From Chryseobacterium cucumeris (GTDB lineage: Bacteria; Bacteroidota; Bacteroidia; Flavobacteriales; Weeksellaceae), in NCBI RefSeq assembly GCF_016775705.1, contig NZ_CP068760.1, positions 4,464,001 through 4,528,000 on the forward strand: a stretch of DNA of 64,000 bases. Direction: 5' to 3'. Both the position numbers and the translations under genes were made by a program. This document shows, one piece after another, positions 8,386 to 17,386 of the stretch (its first letter is position 1; each line of letters opens with the position of its first letter). The notes under the pieces are model-generated. The model saw only the letters and a list, made by a program, of their open reading frames with translations, did not search any database and was not told the DNA's origin.

Positions 8386-9048
8386 TTAAAACTTAAAAAT
8401 ATTAGCCGGAAAAACTTTATTGATATCGATTCTGTTTAATAACATCACATAATCTCCGTCTTTTTTGGGACTTGAAGATTCGATTCTGAAGGGCATGATA
8501 ATGTTCCCAACTTTTTTGAAATCAGAATAGATCAGTGTCTCATCTTTTTTCACTTCTTTAATCAGCATATACGTTTTTGTATCAAAATAGTACATGTTCT
8601 TATTTACATTCTTGGTAAGCTGTACCTTATGGCAGTAGATCTCTCCTACTTTTTCTTTTCCAAGATATTTGGCGTCAAATCCTTTATTTTCCCAATCAAT
8701 GAAATCATTATCAAAACTTTCCGGCACATATTCAGGATATTCCTGAAGTTTGTTGGCCGCATAGTTCATTGCATATCCTTTGGTACCATCAAAACCTTCA
8801 ATTGCCGTTTCTTTCCCTCCGGTGGTAATCAATGTTTTAGTAAGATTCGGACGCTGCTGAAAAATTCTTATCGGATATTCATCTTTGACACCCAGGATTA
8901 CTTTTCCCTGAAGCAATACTGAGTTTAACAGTTTCCAATTGGTTAACCCTCCGGATAATTCAATGTTTTTGTCAATAATTTCCTTTGCGGTCTGTCCGAA
9001 TATCACGTGCGAAAATATCAGTCCAAATACTAATAATAACTTCTTCAT
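8386..9048 (-). CDS. Exported LolA-like (outer-membrane lipoprotein-sorting fold) protein
   Basis: 220 residues with a signal peptide (LLLVFGLIFSHVIFGQ). The pattern (AKEIIDKNIELSGGLTNWK followed by many beta strands such as MYYFDTKTYMLIKEVKKDE and MPFRIES) is that of the LolA-like half-barrel proteins widespread in Bacteroidota. It is probably periplasmic and could bind a lipid or acyl chain; the ligand is unknown. It is not the housekeeping LolA by neighbourhood. A TATATTTG -7 box is on the minus strand at 9067-9074. Confidence 0.7.
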   Translation of the reverse strand: MKKLLLVFGLIFSHVIFGQTAKEIIDKNIELSGGLTNWKLLNSVLLQGKVILGVKDEYPIRIFQQRPNLTKTLITTGGKETAIEGFDGTKGYAMNYAANKLQEYPEYVPESFDNDFIDWENKGFDAKYLGKEKVGEIYCHKVQLTKNVNKNMYYFDTKTYMLIKEVKKDETLIYSDFKKVGNIIMPFRIESSSPKKDGDYVMLLNRIDINKVFPANIFKF

Positions 9049-9133
9049 TAATTTTATTTATAAATTCAAATATAGGGGGATTTATGGAAAATTGCAAAAA
9101 AGGCAAAAGCTCAGGAAGACCAATTTGTTAATT

Positions 9134-9856
9134 TCAGATAAGTTTTCGGGCTTTTTCCAGATCTTCCGGAGTATCAATGCCTACTCCTACGAAATTGGTT
9201 TCTATCATTTTGATTTTCATTCCATATTCAAGATAGCGGATGCATTCAATCTTTTCGGATATTTCCAATGGCTTCATAGCCAGCTTTGAAAACTGCAGCA
9301 GGGCATCTTTTCTGAAAGCATATACTCCAATATGTTTAAAATAACTTACATCATAAGAAACCTCCCTGTGAAAAGGAATGACGGAACGGCTAAAATACAG
9401 GGCAAACCCATTATTATCGGTAATCACTTTTACATTATTCGGGTTTTCAATTTCTTCTTTTTCATGCAGCTGTATTTTCAAAGAAGCTAAAGATATTTCC
9501 TGTTGCTGGTCATGTTTAAAAACTTCTATCAGTTGACGTAAAGGTTCTAACTTAAGGAAAGGCTCATCTCCCTGGACGTTGATCACAATGTCGCAGTCAA
9601 TATTCTGTACAGCTTCCGCAATACGGTCACTTCCGGTCTCATGCTGTCCTGTCATGACGGCTTTTCCTCCGTTTTTTACGATTTCATCAAGAATAATTTC
9701 AGAGTCGGTGGCGACAAATACTTCATCAAACAGCCCCGTTTCCACTACATTCTGATAGGTTGTGGTAATAACGGTTTTTTCTCCTAAAATCTGCATTAAT
9801 TTCCCCGGAAAACGGCTTGCTTCATAACGTGCAGGGATGACAGCGATTATTTTCAT
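9134..9856 (-). CDS. kdsB: 3-deoxy-manno-octulosonate cytidylyltransferase
   Basis: Activates Kdo to CMP-Kdo for lipid A-core assembly in the cytoplasm. Motifs are IPARYEASRFPGK at residues 6-18 (nucleotide binding), ATDSEII, MTGQHETGSDRIAEA and NVQGDEPF, in the order normal for KdsB. Length 240 is typical. A minus-strand TACATTTG box at 9944-9951 is a possible promoter about 90 bp upstream. Confidence 0.97.
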   Translation of the reverse strand: MKIIAVIPARYEASRFPGKLMQILGEKTVITTTYQNVVETGLFDEVFVATDSEIILDEIVKNGGKAVMTGQHETGSDRIAEAVQNIDCDIVINVQGDEPFLKLEPLRQLIEVFKHDQQQEISLASLKIQLHEKEEIENPNNVKVITDNNGFALYFSRSVIPFHREVSYDVSYFKHIGVYAFRKDALLQFSKLAMKPLEISEKIECIRYLEYGMKIKMIETNFVGVGIDTPEDLEKARKLI

Positions 9857-9995
9857 TCAATACAATATTAAGTAATTCTTTTTAAATCAGGAGGTTTCAT
9901 TCCGGTATTTATAAAAGTCCGGATACACCTTTTATCCTGAGACCAAATGTAGTGAAAAGTATCTTATTTCCTAAACAAAACAGAGATTTCAGAGT

Positions 9996-10982
9996 TTAAA
10001 AAGAGAGTTTTACGCCTACCATATTGTATTCCCATTGGCGGGATGCAGTGAAGTTGAGATTATATTTTGTCTTTCCGATTGTTCCTTCTGAAGAAGTGTA
10101 TCTGCTTTTTGATATGGTTTTTCCTATAAAATATCCCATGAATAAAGCCAGAGGATAGTCTGACGCCCAGTGAACTTTACTCTGCATCATCTGAAAGCAC
10201 AATGCTCCGGCTAATGTATATCCTACAGGTTTGATCCATTTCGCATCCGGATAATTATCTGCAATTACAGTAATCCCAGCCATAAATGTCGTTAAATGTC
10301 CTGATGGCATTGCGTCATAATTCGAGGTGTTTTTGCTGAATGCTGAAAAGCTTGGAAAAGGGTTCCATGCGCCTCCTTTATGTCCGTATTCTTCGGCAAT
10401 AAAAGGGCTTTCTCTTCCGGTAATTCTTTTAAGGGTCTGCGTAAAAACTCCTGAAAGAATTAAACTTTCCATTAAACCACTGGCCGTAGCCTGGGCTCTG
10501 TAGTCATTTTTTATCAATCCATAGGTTCCGAAGCCTATTCCTAATAAGACTAATGTAGACCCGTTTCCGATCAGGTACAGCGCAGATCCGACATCTTTAG
10601 GAATTTTAAAAACACCTCCCACTTTGTGATAATTGTTATCCTTATCCATTCCCCATCTTTCGGCCAGCTCTCTTGAATTATCAATGAGTTTCTGATCAAA
10701 CGGCAGGAGTATTAACGTAGCACCAACAGCCCCCCCCAGATAATAAGCATGATCTTTAGCTACGAAATCTTTATTGGTATTGATGAAGTTTCTTGGTAAT
10801 TTGGTGACAAAGTCAAGGAGTTTAGGTTTCGGATATGTCCGGACGGAACCGTCTTTTAAGGTGTAGGTTTGTACTTTTGGCAGTTCAACTTCTTTTGGTA
10901 ACTCACTTACCTTCAGACTGTCAACCTCCTGTGAGTATACCAGTATTGAAACCGGTAAAAGTAGAAATCTCAGTTTTTTCAT
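9996..10982 (-). CDS. PAP2-superfamily membrane protein with altered motifs
   Basis: 328 residues: a signal-like start, a ~60-residue periplasmic stretch, then a PAP2 phosphatase-like membrane domain. The second motif PSGH (226-229) and the H-x3-D of the third (HWASD, 271-275) are intact. The first motif reads KRITGRESP (185-193), with Ser where the family has the second Arg (K-x6-R-P), and the usual Ser-Arg before the third motif is not seen. It may be a lipid phosphatase with changed specificity or reduced activity. A good promoter lies just upstream. Confidence 0.8.
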   Translation of the reverse strand: MKKLRFLLLPVSILVYSQEVDSLKVSELPKEVELPKVQTYTLKDGSVRTYPKPKLLDFVTKLPRNFINTNKDFVAKDHAYYLGGAVGATLILLPFDQKLIDNSRELAERWGMDKDNNYHKVGGVFKIPKDVGSALYLIGNGSTLVLLGIGFGTYGLIKNDYRAQATASGLMESLILSGVFTQTLKRITGRESPFIAEEYGHKGGAWNPFPSFSAFSKNTSNYDAMPSGHLTTFMAGITVIADNYPDAKWIKPVGYTLAGALCFQMMQSKVHWASDYPLALFMGYFIGKTISKSRYTSSEGTIGKTKYNLNFTASRQWEYNMVGVKLSF

Positions 10983-11022
10983 CGTGTAATTTTCGATTTA
11001 TATATTCAGGTGTGTAAAGCCA

Positions 11023-11054
11023 CAAATATAATTCCTTGTTGAATGTAGTGCAAA
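11023..11054 (-). promoter_or_regulatory. Promoter of the PAP2-family gene
   Basis: On the minus strand, -7 TATATTTG (11023-11030) and -33 TTTG (11051-11054) are separated by 20 bp, an exact fit to the Bacteroidota consensus, 40 bp before the start. Confidence 0.7.
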
Positions 11055-11107
11055 GCGGTTATCTAACTTTTAATATTTATTTAATTTTTTGAGAAATAAA
11101 CGCAACT

Positions 11108-11698
11108 TCAATTCAAATATTGGATCAGAAAAATAATTCCATATATCCATGAAATATAGATAAAAGAATAGAAAAGTCCGAGTCCAAGGCTTTTTACTAT
11201 TTTTCCTTTACATTTTCCTGAATTTTTAAAAACCAATCTGAGTGCTCTGAAAAATATCCAGTACAAAATGGCACCCAACAAGAATACGGCCGACCAAAAG
11301 AAAAGTCCGAAAAAATAAGAAAGAAAAACAAGTAGAATGGAAATTACAATCCAGGCAAGAAAGGAAAGAATAGCGCCTCCTATTCCATCTCCGGCATCAG
11401 GAATGTCTACCTCAAAACCATCAAACTTCGGTGTTTTATCAGCATACCTTTGTATTCTTTCTTTGTTTAAAATATTTCCGATATTATCTTTTAATTTTAA
11501 CCCAGAATACAGTCCTCCAGTGATAAAGAGGAAAAATACTCCCGCCAGAACAGAAGTTGATAATATTGAATTCAAAAACAGTGAACGATGATCAGCTTTC
11601 CCTGAAAGCCACACGCTTAAAATCACTATTATGATAATTGACAATGTTGAAAAAAACAAATATTTTGTCTCAAGTAAGGATTTCTGTGGAAGGCTCAT
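11108..11698 (-). CDS. Multi-pass membrane protein of unknown function
   Basis: 196 residues with about five hydrophobic segments: two near the N-terminus (LFFSTLSIIIIVILSVWL and SVLAGVFFLFITGG), a soluble loop with FDGFEVDIPDAGDGIGG, two closely spaced segments in the middle and one at the C-terminus. No family motif is recognised. The gene is flanked by the PAP2-family gene and an inverted-repeat element, neither of which suggests a role. Confidence 0.65.
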   Translation of the reverse strand: MSLPQKSLLETKYLFFSTLSIIIIVILSVWLSGKADHRSLFLNSILSTSVLAGVFFLFITGGLYSGLKLKDNIGNILNKERIQRYADKTPKFDGFEVDIPDAGDGIGGAILSFLAWIVISILLVFLSYFFGLFFWSAVFLLGAILYWIFFRALRLVFKNSGKCKGKIVKSLGLGLFYSFIYISWIYGIIFLIQYLN

Positions 11699-11720
11699 GG
11701 TTTAAAAGACGTGTAAAAAC

Positions 11721-11794
11721 GCTTCGACTCCGCTCAGCGTGACACAATTACTATTTTTTAAATTTAATGATGTCATGCCGGACAGAGTCGAAGC
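11721..11794. repeat. Inverted-repeat element (cgcttcgactc... family)
   Basis: Two arms of about 24 bases (11721-11744 and 11771-11794) start GCTTCGACTC and end GTGACA / TGTCATGCC, separated by 26 AT-rich bases. It lies in the spacer between the aminotransferase stop and the membrane-protein start, and may act as a transcription stop for the aminotransferase. Confidence 0.65.
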
Positions 11795-11812
11795 CTATAT
11801 TTTATGTAAAGA

Positions 11813-13066
11813 TTATTTTAAATTGTTCAAAGCACTTTCCAGTTTTGGAAGCATTACCTTGATCTCATCTACAGCCAATCCTCCTACAGAAGCACGGAAC
11901 CAAGGTTCTGATTTTTCTTCTCCGAAAGCTGAGAACGGTACCAAAGCCACTCCTGCTTCATTGATTAAGTAGAAAACAAGATCTGAAGAGTTTTCAATGA
12001 CAGCTCCGTCAGGTTTTGTTTTTCCGATATAATCAAGTTTGATGGTAAGGTAAAGAGCACCCATTGGTTCGATGCTGTCAACAGCAAGTCCTTTTGCCTT
12101 TAAATCCTGAACTCCGTTGTGAAGTACTTTTAAGCTGTTTTCAAGTTTAGCTTTAAAGTCGTTAACAAAAACATCAACGTTCTCTGAGTTTTCATAGAAT
12201 TTAGCCGTTGCTTCCTGCTCTGGTTTTGGAGCCCATGCTCCAACGTGAGTAAGAAGTGCCTTCATTTTATCAAGAATATGAGCAGGTCCGAATCCCCATC
12301 CTACACGTACTCCGGTTGCAGCAAGGCATTTTGAAATACCGTCAATATAGATGGTGTAGTCTTTCATTTCAGGGAAAAGAGAAACCGGATCTACGTGCTC
12401 AGCACCGAATGTAAGGCAAGAGTAGATCTGGTCATACATTAAGTATAACGGTTTCTGATCTTCACCTCTTTTTTTGTTTTCAGCAATAACCAGTTCACAG
12501 ATTTCTGAAAGCTGTTCTTTTGTAAACATGGTTCCTGTAGGGTTCAATGGAGAACACAAAGCTAATAAAACGGCTCCATCTAAGTGAGGTCTTAAATCAT
12601 CAGCAGTCGGAAGGAAATTGGTTTCAGGTTTTGTTTTCACTTCTACAGCATTGGCAGAAGTAAGATAAGCATAGTGATTGTTGTTCCATGATGGTGTAGG
12701 ATACACTACTTTATCTCCTTCGTCTACAATGGTTTTGTACACCGCATAGATCAAAGGTCTTGATCCTGCCGTAATCAGAATATCGTTAGGAGAATAATCC
12801 AGGTTCCATCTTTTTTTAAGGTCTTTGGAAACTTCTTTTCTTAAAGATAAAAGTCCGTTGGCAGGCGGATAGTTCGTCAAATTATTCTGATATGCTTTCT
12901 GAATCTCTTCCTTCAGCAATGCCGGAATAGGATAAATGTTAGAATTCAGATCACCAATAGTAAGATTGGCAATTTCCGCTCCTTTTGCTTTTAGATCATT
13001 TACTTCGTTACCAATTTTTACAATTTCAGAACCGATCAGGTTCGCTGCTAATTTTGAAACTTTCAC
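11813..13066 (-). CDS. Pyridoxal-phosphate aminotransferase, class I/II
   Basis: 417 residues of the aspartate aminotransferase fold. The PLP-lysine motif is SKCLAATGVRVGW; other signatures are TAGSRPLIYAVY (phosphate loop), CSPLNPTGTMF and YDQIYSCL. It would transfer an amino group between an amino acid and a 2-oxo acid in the cytoplasm. The donor cannot be told from sequence; aspartate or aromatic substrates are plausible. It follows the phosphosugar mutase gene by 77 bp on the same strand. Confidence 0.93.
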   Translation of the reverse strand: MKVSKLAANLIGSEIVKIGNEVNDLKAKGAEIANLTIGDLNSNIYPIPALLKEEIQKAYQNNLTNYPPANGLLSLRKEVSKDLKKRWNLDYSPNDILITAGSRPLIYAVYKTIVDEGDKVVYPTPSWNNNHYAYLTSANAVEVKTKPETNFLPTADDLRPHLDGAVLLALCSPLNPTGTMFTKEQLSEICELVIAENKKRGEDQKPLYLMYDQIYSCLTFGAEHVDPVSLFPEMKDYTIYIDGISKCLAATGVRVGWGFGPAHILDKMKALLTHVGAWAPKPEQEATAKFYENSENVDVFVNDFKAKLENSLKVLHNGVQDLKAKGLAVDSIEPMGALYLTIKLDYIGKTKPDGAVIENSSDLVFYLINEAGVALVPFSAFGEEKSEPWFRASVGGLAVDEIKVMLPKLESALNNLK

Positions 13067-13143
13067 TTTTTCTTATTTTAAATTTATATTATCGTTCTCC
13101 ATGAATCTTCTCATATTTTTGATTGATGGTATTTTTAAGAGTA

Positions 13144-14859
13144 TTAATCCAGTTTCAAATCTGTTTTAACGGCTCCTATTTTGGCTTCCAATGATTTTAA
13201 TTTGTCTCTGAAATCTGCTTCTGAAGTAATGGAATCCTTTACAGAAACATAAAATTTGATTTTTGGTTCTGTTCCTGAAGGTCTTACGCATACTTTTGTT
13301 CCATCCTGTGTATAATAGATCAAAACGTTAGACTTTGGAATATCATTCATTACTTTTTTCACGTTGGTAGAAACGGTAAGGCTGGTTTGTTCTTTGAAAT
13401 CCTTTACTTCTTCTACCGGTGATCCTGCCAGTTCCTTCGGAGGATTTTCACGGAAGTTTTTCATCATATTCTGAATTTCTTCAGCTCCTTCTTTTCCTTT
13501 TCTAACGATATTGATTAATCCTTCATAATACATTCCAAGATCCTCATAGATCTCAATCATGTACTGATACATTGTTTTTCCGTTGGCTTTGCACCAAGCT
13601 GCAATTTCGCAGGCTAAAAGAATACTTCCGCAAGAGTCTTTATCACGAACGAAGTCACCGGTCATAAATCCGAAACTTTCCTCACCACCACATACAAATT
13701 TCTGAGTTCCTTCTGCTTCACGGATCATTTTTCCAATCCATTTGAATCCAGTAAGACCTACTTTGCATTCTACACCGAATTTCTGTGCAATATCAAAGAA
13801 GATATCGGAAGTTACGATGGTAGAACCAATGAACTCTTTTCCGGTAATTTTCCCTTGTTTTCTCCACTCATTCAGAATGTAATACGTAAGGATGGTATTG
13901 GTTTGGTTTCCGTTCAATAATTGCATTTCACTATCAAGATTTCTTACGGCGATTCCTAATCTGTCCCCATCCGGGTCTGTTCCGATCACGATATCTGCAT
14001 TGGTAATTCTTGCCAGATCCATTGCCATTTCCAATGCTGCAGGCTCTTCCGGGTTTGGAGACTCTACTGTTGGGAAATTTCCGCTTGGGATCATCTGTTC
14101 TCTTACAAGATCTACTTTTTTGAAGCCTGCTTTTTCAAGGGCTTTGGGAACAGTTGTATAGGTTGTTCCATGGATAGAGGTGAAAACAATATTTAAATTT
14201 TCTTTTCCAACGTTCTGATACGTAGAGTTTTCAATACATGCATCGATATACACATCGTCCTGCTCCTCTCCGATCCATTCGATCAGATCATCATTTCCGT
14301 TGAATTTAATTTCTTCAAATTTCACAGAATACACTTCATTGATAATGGCTTCATCATTAGGCGGAACAATCTGTGCGCCGTCATTCCAGTATACTTTGTA
14401 ACCGTTGTATTCTGGTGGGTTGTGAGAAGCCGTTAATACGATTCCTCCGTTACATTTTTTATCACGTACCGTGAAAGACAATTCAGGAGTCGGTCTGTGA
14501 TCTTTGAAAAGTAAAACTTTAATTCCGTTGGCTGTTAAAACATCTGCTACCAGTTTTCCAAATTCTTTTGAGTTATTACGAACATCATAAGCGATAGCCA
14601 CTTTAATCTCTTCTCCTTTGAACTGCTGAAGCATATAATTAGCCAATCCCTGAGTCGCTTGTCCTAATGTATATTTATTCAAGCGATTGGTTCCTACTCC
14701 CATTATCCCACGCATACCTCCTGTTCCGAATTCCAGTTCTCTGTAGAAAGAATCTTCCAGATCAGGGGAATTGCTGTCGATCAACGTCTGTACAGCATCT
14801 CTTGTTTCTTTATCGAAGGTATCACTTAACCAAAGTTTCGCTTTTTCTAGTGTATTCAT
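13144..14859 (-). CDS. Phosphoglucomutase/phosphomannomutase family enzyme
   Basis: 571 residues of the alpha-D-phosphohexomutase superfamily. It has the active-site serine loop TASHNPPEYNGYK, the magnesium loop GTDPDGDRLG, the sugar-binding GGEESFGF and the phosphate-binding RPSGTEPKIKFY near the C-terminus, all in order. The length matches the large bacterial phosphoglucomutase/phosphopentomutase group rather than the ~450-residue GlmM. It interconverts sugar 1- and 6-phosphates. The next gene upstream is a surface lipoprotein. Confidence 0.95.
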   Translation of the reverse strand: MNTLEKAKLWLSDTFDKETRDAVQTLIDSNSPDLEDSFYRELEFGTGGMRGIMGVGTNRLNKYTLGQATQGLANYMLQQFKGEEIKVAIAYDVRNNSKEFGKLVADVLTANGIKVLLFKDHRPTPELSFTVRDKKCNGGIVLTASHNPPEYNGYKVYWNDGAQIVPPNDEAIINEVYSVKFEEIKFNGNDDLIEWIGEEQDDVYIDACIENSTYQNVGKENLNIVFTSIHGTTYTTVPKALEKAGFKKVDLVREQMIPSGNFPTVESPNPEEPAALEMAMDLARITNADIVIGTDPDGDRLGIAVRNLDSEMQLLNGNQTNTILTYYILNEWRKQGKITGKEFIGSTIVTSDIFFDIAQKFGVECKVGLTGFKWIGKMIREAEGTQKFVCGGEESFGFMTGDFVRDKDSCGSILLACEIAAWCKANGKTMYQYMIEIYEDLGMYYEGLINIVRKGKEGAEEIQNMMKNFRENPPKELAGSPVEEVKDFKEQTSLTVSTNVKKVMNDIPKSNVLIYYTQDGTKVCVRPSGTEPKIKFYVSVKDSITSEADFRDKLKSLEAKIGAVKTDLKLD

Positions 14860-14924
14860 ATTTGTAATGTTGTTCTTTTATAATTTGTAAAGTTCCTAGT
14901 TTCTAGTTTAAATAATGCTGTTTT

Positions 14925-15626
14925 TTAATCCAGCTTTTTGTTTTCGACTTTCGTTGTTTTATCAATTTTAAACGCTCTGATGGGATCGTTATAATAGACA
15001 AATTTTGCTGTGTTCTGAATATGTCCTTTTAAAGAATCTTTTACATTTACTTCTGCATAATTACCGTTTTTAGAATCAATATTCAGATTGGTGATTTTCC
15101 AGTAAGGTGCAATTAAACTTGCTGTATCTGAAATCTTTATCACTGCATCTTTAGATAATCCCAAAAAGTTGGCGCGGCTTCTGTTATGCATTTCCACTTC
15201 TGCTCTTCTTGTGTTTACAGATCCCATGAAGCTTGCGTTATTTTTCATGTTAAGTCTGAAATTATCTGTTTTGATTTCGCTTGAAATATTCACTTCCACA
15301 GAATCTGAAACAGCTACTTTTTCAAGATTATATTTGGAATAAATCGTTACATTATAAAAATCGACTCCTTTTGTTCCTCTTTTTTCTTTAATGAAAAGGG
15401 TTTTATCTTTTACATCCACATCCAGATTGCTTGCTACATTAGGATAAGTTTCTATTTCTACAAAATTTTTCGGACCTCTGGCATAAAATACACGGAATTT
15501 ACCTGCCAGATCAAGGTTAACGAATTCCGAAACATCCACATCTTTCTTTTCAATATTCCCTTTTGGAGAAACTTTTCCGCAGGAAACTACTGCCATCAGC
15601 ATCAATGTGTATACAACTTTTTTCAT
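14925..15626 (-). CDS. Head-GIN domain (DUF2807) lipoprotein
   Basis: 233 residues. A lipobox (LMAVVSC, Cys16) precedes a repetitive beta-helix-like domain characteristic of DUF2807 (putative auto-transporter adhesin, head GIN): FVNLDLAGKFRVFYARG, then alternating short strands with NVASNLDVDVKDKTLFIKEK and VSDSVEVNISSEIK. Probably anchored in the outer membrane or facing the periplasm; the role is unknown. A TATTTTTG box on the minus strand at 15727-15734 could be its promoter. Confidence 0.8.
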   Translation of the reverse strand: MKKVVYTLMLMAVVSCGKVSPKGNIEKKDVDVSEFVNLDLAGKFRVFYARGPKNFVEIETYPNVASNLDVDVKDKTLFIKEKRGTKGVDFYNVTIYSKYNLEKVAVSDSVEVNISSEIKTDNFRLNMKNNASFMGSVNTRRAEVEMHNRSRANFLGLSKDAVIKISDTASLIAPYWKITNLNIDSKNGNYAEVNVKDSLKGHIQNTAKFVYYNDPIRAFKIDKTTKVENKKLD

Positions 15627-15813
15627 ATTTAATTTTAAATATTCTATATTATAATCGCAACGATCTTTACTGAAAATCTCTGAAAGCTTTTCTCAGGCCT
15701 CACGGGACTTTCAATATTATTTTGAACAAAAATAGGATTAAAATTTCTAAAAAACTTTGTCTTTTGACAATAAAATACCTGATAGTTTTCAATTTTTTGC
15801 TTTTCAGAAGAGC

Positions 15814-16203
15814 CTATTTCTTATTCTCAATTCTTTTTACTTTTTTATAAAACCATGTTTTAGGACTGCCAGCCATTGAAAATAAAAGAAGATAATTTTT
15901 ACTTACACTGGAGATTTTCATTGTGGTTATATTTTCATCGTCATTATACTTCATTTTCAATAGATTATTTTCTATCTGATAAATTCCATTGTTTCCCATT
16001 GAACTGAAAGTTTTATCCTGATAAAAGGTCAGAACTCCTGTTCCATATCTGGAATTGTTTGTTTTATTTTTCAACGTATCCGTATTAGAAATTTCTCCAT
16101 CATAAATATCAATAAACTCCCATGAACCGTAAAGTTTATTTGATGAACATGAGACTGCAAAAAGTAACAGAAAGTAAAAAAGAATAGATTTGAGTTTAAA
16201 CAT
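15814..16203 (-). CDS. Small lipoprotein, lipocalin-like
   Basis: 129 residues with a lipobox cysteine (LLLFAVSC, Cys19). The mature part begins KLYGSWEFIDIYDGE and contains a chain of short strands (VLTFYQDKTFSSMGNNGIYQIENNLLKMKY), the pattern of the small lipocalin-like proteins of Bacteroidota. No ligand is known. Weak support for the family; good support for a real lipoprotein. Confidence 0.65.
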   Translation of the reverse strand: MFKLKSILFYFLLLFAVSCSSNKLYGSWEFIDIYDGEISNTDTLKNKTNNSRYGTGVLTFYQDKTFSSMGNNGIYQIENNLLKMKYNDDENITTMKISSVSKNYLLLFSMAGSPKTWFYKKVKRIENKK

Positions 16204-16227
16204 CCGGATTTAAAGTTTTTATAAAAA

Positions 16228-16255
16228 TACAAAAAGCACTCTGGAATAGAGTGCT
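16228..16255. terminator. Hairpin in the 16.2-16.4 kb gap
   Basis: A stem AAAGCACTCT / AGAGTGCTTT with a five-base loop, downstream of the glycosyltransferase unit on the minus strand. It lies about 160 bp from the stop, just beyond the repeat at 16293-16344. Confidence 0.6.
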
Positions 16256-16292
16256 TTGTATGTATTGAAATTGGAATGATTATTTTTTGCGT

Positions 16293-16344
16293 AACCACCC
16301 CGTCAAAAATTCTTTGAATTTTCACCACCCCTCCAAAGGATGGG
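16293..16344 (-). repeat. Dispersed ~50-bp intergenic repeat, copy 2
   Basis: Inverse copy of the 1063-1113 repeat: AACCACCCCGTCAAAAATTC, then TTTGAATTTT and CCACCCCTCC. It differs from copy 1 by a few substitutions and one indel. Confidence 0.7.
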
Positions 16345-16419
16345 AATGGCCATACATCAACTAAAGGTTTACATTAACAGATTAGTTTTCAGTATATTTA
16401 ATTGAACAATCACCTGAAT

Positions 16420-17370
16420 TTATATCACTTCATCAATATTATAGTTCTTATGCTCACGGTTGGTTCTTATGATCATTTCTCCCAAGAATCCTGCAATAAA
16501 GAGAAGGGTTCCCATAATCATCATGGTTAATGCAATAAAGAACCAAGGGTTATTGGTAATCAAATGTCCGTAGATTCCTCTTGCCACATCAATCAGTTTA
16601 GAAATTCCTAGCCAAAGTGCTGAAAGAAAACCAACAATAAACATTAAAGTTCCCACTGCTCCGAAGAAATGCATTGGTCTTCCTCCGAAACGGCTTACAA
16701 ACCAAAGGGTTATCAGATCCAGAAATCCTCTGATAAATCTTTCCGTTCCGAATTTTGAAGTTCCATAAGGTCTTGCCTGGTGCTGTACTTCTTTCTCGGT
16801 AATTCTTCTGAAACCTGCATTGGCAGCCAATACCGGAATATAACGGTGCATATCTCCGTACACATCAACCGATTTTACCACCTGTCTTTTATAAGCTTTC
16901 AAACCACAGTTGAAGTCATGAAGGTAAACTCCTGAAACTTTTCTCGCTGCCGCATTGAATAGTTTTGACGGAATATTTTTCGTCATTACATTATCAAAAC
17001 GCTTCTTTTTCCAACCGGAAACAATATCATAATTATCATGAATCACCATATTGTACAGTTCCGGAATTTCTTCTGGGAAATCCTGTAAATCGGCATCCAT
17101 TGTAATTACTACATCACCGTTTGTTCTTTCAAAAGCGGCATGAAGCGCCTGTGATTTTCCATAATTTCTGGAAAATTTAATAGCGTGGATCTGAGGATAC
17201 TGAACTTTCATATTCTCAATAATACTCCACGACAAATCCGTACTTCCGTCGTCTACAAACCAGATTTCATAAGATAAATTACTGGTTGTACACACTTTAT
17301 CAATTCTTGAAAAAAGTTCTTCCAGAGAGTCTTCTTCGTTCAGTAACGGAATAACTATAGATAAATTCAT
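16420..17370 (-). CDS. Glycosyltransferase family 2 (ArnC/DPM1-like)
   Basis: 316 residues. The GT-A domain (first ~230 residues) has IPLLNEEDSLEEL, VDDGSTD, and TMDADLQDFPEEIP (DxD metal site). Two C-terminal membrane segments follow (about 240-260 and 275-300), the layout of polyprenyl-phosphate sugar transferases such as ArnC, GtrB and dolichol-phosphate mannose synthase. It probably charges undecaprenyl phosphate with a sugar for envelope glycans. It follows the DUF4199 gene by 16 bp. Confidence 0.9.
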   Translation of the reverse strand: MNLSIVIPLLNEEDSLEELFSRIDKVCTTSNLSYEIWFVDDGSTDLSWSIIENMKVQYPQIHAIKFSRNYGKSQALHAAFERTNGDVVITMDADLQDFPEEIPELYNMVIHDNYDIVSGWKKKRFDNVMTKNIPSKLFNAAARKVSGVYLHDFNCGLKAYKRQVVKSVDVYGDMHRYIPVLAANAGFRRITEKEVQHQARPYGTSKFGTERFIRGFLDLITLWFVSRFGGRPMHFFGAVGTLMFIVGFLSALWLGISKLIDVARGIYGHLITNNPWFFIALTMMIMGTLLFIAGFLGEMIIRTNREHKNYNIDEVI

Positions 17371-17386
17371 TTAATTTTAATAAAAA

